Of a stretch of 16,217 nt of DNA, positions 1 through 5,683 are shown piece after piece; the stretch's first letter is position 1, and each line of letters opens with the position of its first letter. A model generated the notes under the pieces. That model saw nothing but the letters and a program-made list of their open reading frames with translations, searched no databases and was not told the origin of the DNA. This stretch comes from Lentimicrobiaceae bacterium (GTDB taxonomy: Bacteria > Bacteroidota > Bacteroidia > Bacteroidales > WCHB1-69). The stretch covers positions 1 through 16,217 of the forward strand of contig WQSU01000017.1 of the NCBI GenBank assembly GCA_009787675.1, given 5' to 3'. Made by a program: the position numbers and the translations under genes.

Positions 1-259
1 TTTAAGAAGTACCAACTACTGGGTTGTTGCGGGCGGAACGAATGCCACAGGATTTAATGCCCTCCCTGCTGGAAGGTACAACGGAAAAACAGATAGATTT
101 GTTGACCTCCACGGCTTCACTGCCTATTGGTCGAACAATGCCCTTTCTGAAATATATGCACACTACCACTCAATATCATATTATTGTAATTTAGTTGAAA
201 TAATTCAAACAGAGAAATCAGATGGATTGAGTGTCCGGTGTGTAATGGATTATGAATGA
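1..259 (+). CDS. C-terminal part of a FISUMP-domain (Fibrobacter succinogenes major paralogous domain) protein
   Basis: The reading frame that starts at base 2 is open from the window edge to a TGA at 257-259, giving 85 residues of a protein whose start lies outside the window. The translation reads TNYWVVAGGTNATGFNALPAG, then a GRYNG...FVDLHGFTAYWS segment and ends KSDGLSVRCVMDYE. This matches the end of the FISUMP domain: a G-FNALPAG block, a YWS/FWS block, and a closing G-SVRCV block. The domain is common in large secreted or surface proteins of Fibrobacteres and Bacteroidota; its biochemical role is not established. No sorting signal follows the domain, so anything that targets the protein to the surface must be N-terminal and out of view. 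The partial gene is followed by about 80 bp of AT-rich sequence and the panC promoter. Family assignment is from remembered motifs, without an alignment. Confidence 0.82.
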   Translation, partial: LRSTNYWVVAGGTNATGFNALPAGRYNGKTDRFVDLHGFTAYWSNNALSEIYAHYHSISYYCNLVEIIQTEKSDGLSVRCVMDYE

Positions 260-338
260 AAAAAGGGGCGGTGAGAGAATGATATTGCACTATATCTAAA
301 TAAAAAATTATTCACATTTTCCATTAAATAAAAAAACC

Positions 339-346
339 TACTTTTG
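339..346 (+). promoter_or_regulatory. Bacteroidota -7 element for the panC group
   Basis: TACTTTTG fits the Bacteroidota primary-sigma -7 consensus TAnnTTTG. It lies 24 nt before the panC ATG, implying a leader of roughly 15-20 nt. The -33 TTTG partner is poor; only a T-rich stretch (ACATTTTCC) sits at the right distance upstream. Confidence 0.5.
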
Positions 347-369
347 CGCTTCTTTTGAATAAATGTATT

Positions 370-1206
370 ATGATTTTAATTGAAACTATTGAGAAGCTTA
401 AAGAGGTCCTTCTCAGGATTAAAAGTAATGGCAAAACTATTGGTTTTGTACCGACAATGGGCGCGCTCCACGAAGGTCATATTTCATTGATTAAGAAAGC
501 AAAAAGCGAAAACCAAGTCGTAGTGCTTTCAATTTTTGTGAATCCATTACAGTTTGATAAACCGGATGATTTGGAAAAATATCCACGTGATCTTGAGAAA
601 GATTTGCTGATGGTTGAACACTGTGTTGACATCGTTTTTGCGCCTGCAGTGCAAGAAATATTTCCAACAAGCCCGACAGAGAACTACAGTTTTGGCGGAT
701 TGGAAACGGTTATGGAAGGTGCTTCCCGTCCGGGACATTTTAACGGAGTTGCCACTATTGTGAAACGCCTGTTTGATTTCGTGCAACCCAATAGAGCCTA
801 TTTTGGTGAGAAAGATTTTCAACAATTGGCCATTATCCGTCAATTGGTGGAGCAAACAAAATCAGAAGTAACCATTGTCTCCTGTCCGGTCATTAGAGAA
901 CCTAACGGGTTGGCAATGAGCTCCCGAAACCAACTACTTTCATTTGCGAAGAAAAATATCGCATCAAAAGTGTATGGCATCATTAATAAATCGAAAGCCT
1001 TAGGCACAACAAGTGTGAAGAAAATCAACGATTTTGTTTTCGCCGAAGTAAAAAAATTAGAACCTATTAAATTAGATTATTTTACTATTATTGATGAAAT
1101 AACCTTGAAATCAGTTGACTCATTAGATGATGCAACAAGCGTAGTTGCTTGCGTAGCCTTCACTATCGGAGAAGTAAGACTCATAGACATGATCCGTTTC
1201 AAATAA
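370..1206 (+). CDS. panC: Pantothenate synthetase (pantoate--beta-alanine ligase)
   Basis: Catalyses the ATP-dependent condensation of pantoate with beta-alanine to pantothenate, the last step of vitamin B5 synthesis, in the cytoplasm. With the ATG at 370 the protein has 278 residues, the normal family length. It begins MILIETIEKL like other PanC proteins; an in-frame TTG five codons upstream would add MNKCI but overlaps the probable transcription start, so ATG is preferred. Family motifs are in order: VPTMGALHEGH at 27-37 (the HIGH-like nucleotidyltransferase motif), SIFVNPLQF at about 54-62, FGEKDFQQL at 145-153 with the ATP-contacting lysine, and REPNGLAMSSRN at 176-187 (the KMSKS-equivalent loop). 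The usual NPTQF reads NPLQF here, a mild change. panD follows, so enzyme and beta-alanine source are encoded together. Confidence 0.96.
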   Translation: MILIETIEKLKEVLLRIKSNGKTIGFVPTMGALHEGHISLIKKAKSENQVVVLSIFVNPLQFDKPDDLEKYPRDLEKDLLMVEHCVDIVFAPAVQEIFPTSPTENYSFGGLETVMEGASRPGHFNGVATIVKRLFDFVQPNRAYFGEKDFQQLAIIRQLVEQTKSEVTIVSCPVIREPNGLAMSSRNQLLSFAKKNIASKVYGIINKSKALGTTSVKKINDFVFAEVKKLEPIKLDYFTIIDEITLKSVDSLDDATSVVACVAFTIGEVRLIDMIRFK

Positions 1207-1222
1207 CCACCACTATTTTTTA

Positions 1223-1257
1223 CCATTAACCACTAATCATTGATCACTAATCACTAT
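1223..1257 (+). repeat. Heptad array directly upstream of panD (TCAYTAA family)
   Basis: Five consecutive 7-bp units: CCATTAA, CCACTAA, TCATTGA, TCACTAA, TCACTAT. The array fills most of the panC-panD gap and ends exactly 3 nt (AAG) before the panD ATG. The same heptad, in the same orientation relative to the gene and with the same 3-nt distance, stands before atpG on the other strand. Confidence 0.8.
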
Positions 1258-1260
1258 AAG

Positions 1261-1608
1261 ATGTTTATTGAAGTTGTTAAATCCAAAATTCACCAAGTTA
1301 CTGTTACCGAAGCTAATTTAAACTATGTCGGTAGTATTACGATTGACGAAAATTTGATGAATGCTGCAAATCTAATTGAAAACGAGAAAGTACATGTCCT
1401 CAACTTGAATAACGGCGAGCGCTTGGAAACTTATGTTATCAAAGGAGAAAAGGATTCAGGCGTCATTTGTCTAAACGGTCCTGCCGCACGAAAAGTGTAT
1501 GTAGGTGATGCCGTTGTCGTTATTTCATATGCTATTATGGATTTTGAAGAAGCAAAAACTTTTAAACCCCACATTATTTTCCCCGATGAAAATAATAGAC
1601 TGAAATAA
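1261..1608 (+). CDS. panD: Aspartate 1-decarboxylase proenzyme
   Basis: Pyruvoyl-dependent decarboxylation of L-aspartate to beta-alanine, which feeds PanC. From the ATG at 1261 the protein has 115 residues. The self-processing site Gly24-Ser25 sits in NYVGSITID; cleavage there would make the small beta chain and turn Ser25 into the pyruvoyl group of the alpha chain. The numbering coincides with E. coli PanD: Lys9, His11, Tyr22, Arg54, Thr57, Tyr58 and Asn72 are all present, the last at the start of the NGPAAR block (NGAAAR in most homologues). A TTG 21 nt upstream would extend the protein through the heptad array and is rejected because it would displace this exact register. PanD appears complete and active. 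The next gene starts on the base after the stop. Confidence 0.96.
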   Translation: MFIEVVKSKIHQVTVTEANLNYVGSITIDENLMNAANLIENEKVHVLNLNNGERLETYVIKGEKDSGVICLNGPAARKVYVGDAVVVISYAIMDFEEAKTFKPHIIFPDENNRLK

Positions 1609-2853
1609 TTGAGAACTTATTTTAACATATTTTATAGATTTCTATTTATCATTAGTGCTTTGTGGGGTGCTGGTTTTGCGCAACCACAAAAAGTGCCTGT
1701 TGAAACTTACAGTTTTATAAACTATAAAGCTGACACATTGCATCTTTCACAAAATAAATCTTTTTTAAAACATTTTGCATCAAAGTTCGATTCTGTTGTA
1801 TCACACAATACCGGAAATATTAATATTGTGCATATTGGGGGGTCTCACGTGCAAGCCGGCACATTTCCCAACACGGTGCGACAAGAGTTTTTGAGAGCAT
1901 ACCCTTATTTAAAGGCAGGCAGGGGAATGCTCTTTCCATACGCAGCTGCTCCAAAATGTAATAATCCCATAGACTATAGAACAAGATCAACAGGTCGATT
2001 CGGATTAGTTAGAAATGTGCACAAAGAACATGCTAAACCGCTTGGGGTAACAGGTATAGCCGTTTATACATTGGATTCCATTTCAGAGATAAGAATCGTT
2101 CACCGCGATTCACTAACAAAATTTAATACTACAAAAATTACGCTGTTGGGATTTGCTGATGATGCTACTGATTGTATTCCCATATTACGGATTGATTCCG
2201 TTGACTTTTTACCCTCAGCAATCCTTCCCGAAAAACGTCAATTTGTTTATCAAAATATCAATGTAACAGATTCTTTTGCCTTTTCTTTGATAACAAAGGA
2301 CAGCAACACTTTTACCATTAGCGGCTTTTTGTTGGAAAATGAAAATCCGGGCATTACGTACCATTCCATTGGCGTAAATGGCGCCAGTGTGGACGCATTT
2401 TTGCGTTGCCCACATTTTGAAGAAGAGATTCCGCTGTTGTCTCCCGATATGGTCATCTTTGGCTTGGGTATCAACGATGCCAGCGAAGCCGACTACAATT
2501 CTGATATTTTTAAAGAAAAGTATTTGGCTTTAGCGAATCAATTTAAGAAAGCAAATCCCCATTGTTTTTTTATATTTATCACAAACAATGATAGTTACAA
2601 AAAAGTAGGAAAAAAATACCAAGTCAACAAAAACGCTTTGGTGGTTAGGCAAGTCATGTATGAATTGGCAGAGGAGATTGGCGGCGCCGTATTCGACCAA
2701 TTTGAAATTATGGGAGGCTTACACTCCATGGAGAAGTGGCGCTTGGAAAAATTAGCCCAAAATGATCGCCTGCATTTCACAAAGGCAGGGTATGAACTGA
2801 TAGGGAAATTGCTATTTAATGCGATTATTGGTGAAATTATTGTTAATCATTGA
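1609..2853 (+). CDS. Secreted SGNH/GDSL-type hydrolase (probable esterase)
   Basis: A 414-residue protein of the SGNH hydrolase fold, exported by an N-terminal signal peptide (hydrophobic FLFIISALWGAGFA, probable cleavage near residues 24-25). Block I is IVHIGGSHVQAG with the presumed nucleophile Ser79; block II is around GVNGAS (255-260); block III GLGIND supplies Asn289; block V is NDRLH with Asp386 and His389. The sequence AGRGMLFPYAAAP after block I is typical of a Bacteroidota subfamily annotated as GDSL-like lipases. The substrate is unknown; O-acetyl groups on peptidoglycan or polysaccharide are a reasonable guess, but no acyltransferase neighbour is visible. Block I reads GGSH rather than GDSH, possibly a subfamily trait. 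The start is a TTG immediately after the panD TAA; no ATG lies near it, and starting later would destroy the signal peptide. Translation is probably coupled to panD. Confidence 0.82.
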   Translation: MRTYFNIFYRFLFIISALWGAGFAQPQKVPVETYSFINYKADTLHLSQNKSFLKHFASKFDSVVSHNTGNINIVHIGGSHVQAGTFPNTVRQEFLRAYPYLKAGRGMLFPYAAAPKCNNPIDYRTRSTGRFGLVRNVHKEHAKPLGVTGIAVYTLDSISEIRIVHRDSLTKFNTTKITLLGFADDATDCIPILRIDSVDFLPSAILPEKRQFVYQNINVTDSFAFSLITKDSNTFTISGFLLENENPGITYHSIGVNGASVDAFLRCPHFEEEIPLLSPDMVIFGLGINDASEADYNSDIFKEKYLALANQFKKANPHCFFIFITNNDSYKKVGKKYQVNKNALVVRQVMYELAEEIGGAVFDQFEIMGGLHSMEKWRLEKLAQNDRLHFTKAGYELIGKLLFNAIIGEIIVNH

Positions 2854-2914
2854 TTCACAGTATTGTTTACTCTATCTTTAGAGCCTTTGCAATGATTGAA
2901 CAAAAAAACAAAAA

Positions 2915-3343
2915 TCATTCCTTTACATTCCCTTTTAATTGCAACCTTACCCTATCTGTCTGCGCATTCGACTGTACCGTAATCTGTTTGGCGATTACAC
3001 CCGCTGTTTTTGCAGTATAAACAGCTTTTATTGTACCTTTTTTTCCAGGCATTACCGGTTCCTTCTGCCATTCCACTTCGGTACAGTCGCACGAAACGAT
3101 CACATCAAACAGTACTAATGGTTTGTTGCCCACATTGGTGAAAGTAAAGATTCCTGTTTTTACCTCCCCTGCTCCCAAAGTGCCATAATCAAATGTAACA
3201 ATATCAAACTCTATCTCCGCCCCCGTAGTTACTTTCGGCACAAATGGCGTCGAGGCTTCTGCTTCCTTCTTCCCTTTTCCCTGCGCAAAGCACAGAGAAC
3301 TCATTATCATGCAAATACTTATAAAACACGCTATTTTTTTCAT
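2915..3343 (-). CDS. DUF1573-domain periplasmic protein (first copy)
   Basis: A 142-residue exported protein with signal peptide MKKIACFISICMIMSSLCFAQ and a single DUF1573 domain at about 43-140. The domain is an immunoglobulin/ASH-like beta sandwich; here it shows FDYGTLGAGE, FTFTNVGNKPLVL, the cysteine block SCDCTEVEW (Cys85, Cys87), EPVMPGKKG and a closing QLKGNV strand. It is very common in Bacteroidota, and its function is not known. The second copy lies just upstream; the two share the general plan but are well diverged, so this is an old duplication. CDC replaces the more usual CGC. It is the last gene of the minus-strand block and converges on the SGNH hydrolase. Between it and the second copy lies a repeat array of 7- and 8-bp units, which forms its leader. 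Confidence 0.88.
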   Translation of the reverse strand: MKKIACFISICMIMSSLCFAQGKGKKEAEASTPFVPKVTTGAEIEFDIVTFDYGTLGAGEVKTGIFTFTNVGNKPLVLFDVIVSCDCTEVEWQKEPVMPGKKGTIKAVYTAKTAGVIAKQITVQSNAQTDRVRLQLKGNVKE

Positions 3344-3355
3344 AAAGATATTATT

Positions 3356-3390
3356 GGTGTAAAGGTGTATAGGTGTAAAGGTGTATAGGT
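3356..3390 (-). repeat. Octad array upstream of the first DUF1573 gene
   Basis: On the plus strand the sequence is GGT followed by four 8-bp units alternating GTAAAGGT and GTATAGGT (3359-3390), a perfect 16-bp period. On the coding strand it reads as alternating ACCTATAC and ACCTTTAC. It lies 12 nt before the ATG and directly after a heptad array. Degenerate units of the same form stand before the DjlA-like gene. Confidence 0.85.
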
Positions 3391-3395
3391 GAACT

Positions 3396-3432
3396 CTTAA
3401 TTCCTAATTCTTAATTCCTAATTCTTAATTCC
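3396..3432 (-). repeat. Heptad array between the two DUF1573 genes (AATTARG family)
   Basis: On the plus strand CTTAATT and CCTAATT alternate for 2.6 copies of a 14-bp unit; on the coding strand this is AATTAAG/AATTAGG. The array overlaps the end of the upstream DUF1573 gene: the stop codon (3425-3427) is part of a repeat unit. Confidence 0.85.
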
Positions 3433-3919
3433 CCTTCATCACCGGCGACTCTTTACTCTCCGGCACAATTTCTTGCGGCGATTCAATCACATTTCCTTTT
3501 ATGTTGAGCGTAATTTTTTCTCCTACATTTGACTCAACGTAAACACTTTTATTGATGGGTCCTACCCTACCTGTGTTATAAGATACTTTAATTTGCGCTG
3601 ATTGACCCGGAGGGATAGGTTCTTTGGGCCACTGTGGCACGGTGCATCCGCAAGATGAGGAAACATTAGTAAGTTGTAAATCAGCTCTTCCTGTGTTTTT
3701 AAATTCAAAATAACAAGTACCATCGCCGTTTTTCAGGACGGTACCATAGTCATGAACTAAGTAGGTAAACTTAATTTCAGGAACTTTGGGGGTGGTATCT
3801 TCCACCATCACCACTTCTTTCTTTTTTTCTTTAGCTTTTTTAGCCGGTTTTTCTTCTACTTGTGCAGAAACTGCAAGAGATAAAACAATTAACAGAGATA
3901 AAACAATAATTTTTTTCAT
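3425..3919 (-). CDS. DUF1573-domain periplasmic protein (second copy)
   Basis: A 164-residue exported protein: signal peptide MKKIIVLSLLIVLSLAVSAQ, a lysine-rich linker (about 22-36, KPAKKAKEKKKE), and a DUF1573 domain at about 48-145. The domain has the full set of family features: HDYGTV, YFEFKNTGRADLQL, SSSCGCTVPQWPKEPIPPG with Cys90 and Cys92, IKVSYNT, and a final NIKGNV strand. A short tail rich in Glu, Pro and Ser follows. The paired cysteines could form a disulfide or bind a ligand; this is inference. Function unknown. It follows aroQ after 46 nt and is probably in the same transcript; the start is the ATG before the lysine pair of the signal peptide, with an A/T-rich leader and no Shine-Dalgarno sequence, as usual in this phylum. 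Confidence 0.88.
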   Translation of the reverse strand: MKKIIVLSLLIVLSLAVSAQVEEKPAKKAKEKKKEVVMVEDTTPKVPEIKFTYLVHDYGTVLKNGDGTCYFEFKNTGRADLQLTNVSSSCGCTVPQWPKEPIPPGQSAQIKVSYNTGRVGPINKSVYVESNVGEKITLNIKGNVIESPQEIVPESKESPVMKGN

Positions 3920-3965
3920 AAATAATAAATTTGAGATGTTAAAGACAATATGTTTTTAATGAAGT

Positions 3966-4382
3966 TTAATGTGTTAAATAATTTATTGCCATTTCATAGC
4001 CGAAAAGCCCAAATCCAGAGATTGAGCCGCAACATTTGGAGGCAATGAAGGAGTTTTTTCTAAAATTCTCACGACCGAACAGGTTGGAAATGTGCACTTC
4101 TACCACTTTTGCAGGCATAGCGGCAATGGTGTCTGCCAAAATTATTGAAGTATGCGTAAATGCCCCCGGATTTAAAATCATCCCATCGCAAAACTTGTGT
4201 TGCAACATAAAATCTACCAATTCATCCACTTTGTTCGATTGAAAATAGAGCAATTCAATTTCAGGATAACGTTGTTTTAAAAGATTGAGATAGGTGTGGA
4301 AGTCGGTGTGTCCGTAAACATCCACTTCCCGCGAGCCTAACTCTCCCAAATTGACGCCGTTTACGATGATAATCTTTTTCAT
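3966..4382 (-). CDS. aroQ: Type II 3-dehydroquinate dehydratase
   Basis: Dehydrates 3-dehydroquinate to 3-dehydroshikimate, the third shikimate-pathway step; cytoplasmic and normally dodecameric. The 138-residue length is typical. Key features: IVNGVNLGELGSREVDVYG with Arg18 and catalytic Tyr23; QSNKVDELVDF (48-58); ILNPGAFTHTS with Asn71 and His77; EVHISN with catalytic His97; and GRENFRKNS with the substrate-binding Arg108. The usual NGPNLN block reads NGVNLG, but the functional residues are in place. The ATG is separated from the pgi stop by a single base, which implies translational coupling to pgi, an enzyme of a different pathway. The enzyme of the preceding step, AroB, is encoded about 11 kb away at the right end of this window. 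Confidence 0.96.
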   Translation of the reverse strand: MKKIIIVNGVNLGELGSREVDVYGHTDFHTYLNLLKQRYPEIELLYFQSNKVDELVDFMLQHKFCDGMILNPGAFTHTSIILADTIAAMPAKVVEVHISNLFGRENFRKNSFIASKCCGSISGFGLFGYEMAINYLTH

Positions 4383-4383
4383 T

Positions 4384-5679
4384 TTACTTTTTTCCTAATA
4401 AACGGAACATATTAGATTTATAGGCTTCCACTCCGGGTTGGTCGAAGGGATTGATGTTTAACAAATATCCGCCTAATGCGCAGCTAAATTCGAAGAAATA
4501 GATCAGTTCGCCCAAAATTTCTTCCGAAATTTCAGGGATAACGATACGGATGTTGGGCACCTCGCCGGCGAGGTGCGCCAAACGCGTGCCTTCTTCCGCT
4601 GTAAGATTTATTTCATGCATGCTTTTTTGTTGCAAATAGTTTAAACCGTCCAAATCATTGTGATCAAATGGAATAGGCAAATGAGAAGCCACTTTTTCAA
4701 CAGAGAGTACCGTTTCAAATAGATGACGTTCCCCTTCCTGAATATATTGTCCCAATGAGTGTAAGTCTGTTGAAAACACAGCGCCTGCAGGGAAAATTCC
4801 CTTGCCTGCTTTGCCGTCGCTTTCGCCGAAAAGTTGTTTAAACCACTCAATAAAGAAAAACAGTTGCGGCTCGTACGCCACCACCAACTCCAATTTCTTA
4901 TCTTCTTTATACAACAAAAAACGGGTATGTGCATATTGCATGGCTATATTTTCGCTAAGATGAGGATGTTGCAAAAGGTGATTCCTCATTTTTTTTGCTC
5001 CGGCAATCAGTTTTTCGATATTGAATCCGGCACAAGCAATGGGCAGCAATCCTACTGGGGTGAGCACGGAGTAACGCCCGCCCACATCGTCGGGAATAAC
5101 AAAAGTCCGGTAATTTTCTTCAGTGGCTAATTTTTTGAGTGCGCCTTTTTTCTCATCGGTAATGGCAACAATTCGTTTTTGCGCTTCAAGTTTGCCATAC
5201 TTCTTCTCACAATGTTCTTTTAAAATCCGAAAGGCGATGGCAGGTTCGGTGGTTGTTCCCGATTTTGAAATTACGATTACGGCATAATCTTTAATATCAA
5301 GCAGGTCCATTAATCCTTTGTGATAATCTTCTCCCATACTGTTTCCGGCGAAAAGTACCAACGGTGTTTTATTATGGGGCAACAACGCCTTAAAGGGATG
5401 TTGCAGTGCTTCTATCACAGCGCGTGCGCCCAAGTATGAGCCGCCAATACCCACAACCACAATCACTTCAGCGGTGGCAGCAAGACTTTTGGCAGTGCTG
5501 TTAATTTCAGCAATTAAGTCAGTTGAAACTGTTTCGGGGAGGTCAAGCCACCCCAAAAAATCATTGCCTTTTCCTGTCTTGGAAACTAACTCTTGATACG
5601 CTTTTTCAACAGGAGCAGCAGGGGCGGTTAAAGGCAGGAAGTATTGTGCTTCAGCAATTGATAATTTTGTGGTAATCAT
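4384..5679 (-). CDS. pgi: Glucose-6-phosphate isomerase
   Basis: Interconverts glucose 6-phosphate and fructose 6-phosphate in the cytoplasm. The open frame extends further upstream into the preceding gene, but the ATG at 5679 begins MITTKLSIAEAQ, a suitable start, and gives 431 residues, the length of the short Pgi form found in Firmicutes and Bacteroidota. Visible signatures are VVGIGGSYLGA (75-85), SKSGTTTEP (138-146, phosphate binding), GGRYSVLTPVGLLP (200-213), FGESDGKAGKG with catalytic Glu286, TDLHSLGQ with His307, and VEAYKSNMF with catalytic Lys421. It starts 4 nt after the stop of the C10 peptidase gene and ends 1 nt before aroQ, so it lies inside a compact transcript. All expected active-site residues are present. 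Confidence 0.96.
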   Translation of the reverse strand: MITTKLSIAEAQYFLPLTAPAAPVEKAYQELVSKTGKGNDFLGWLDLPETVSTDLIAEINSTAKSLAATAEVIVVVGIGGSYLGARAVIEALQHPFKALLPHNKTPLVLFAGNSMGEDYHKGLMDLLDIKDYAVIVISKSGTTTEPAIAFRILKEHCEKKYGKLEAQKRIVAITDEKKGALKKLATEENYRTFVIPDDVGGRYSVLTPVGLLPIACAGFNIEKLIAGAKKMRNHLLQHPHLSENIAMQYAHTRFLLYKEDKKLELVVAYEPQLFFFIEWFKQLFGESDGKAGKGIFPAGAVFSTDLHSLGQYIQEGERHLFETVLSVEKVASHLPIPFDHNDLDGLNYLQQKSMHEINLTAEEGTRLAHLAGEVPNIRIVIPEISEEILGELIYFFEFSCALGGYLLNINPFDQPGVEAYKSNMFRLLGKK

Positions 5680-5683
5680 AATA

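Noticed and set aside
2870..2883. Hairpin CTCTA-TCTT-TAGAG between the convergent SGNH and DUF1573 genes as a terminator
   Set aside because: The stem is only 5 bp and no T run follows on either strand. A second inverted repeat, AATGATT/AATCATT at 2891-2919, has a 15-nt loop and an AT-only core, also too weak.
3356..3432. Regular short repeats that might suggest a CRISPR array
   Set aside because: Units are 7-8 bp and contiguous, without unique spacers, leader or cas genes. They are tandem arrays at gene junctions.
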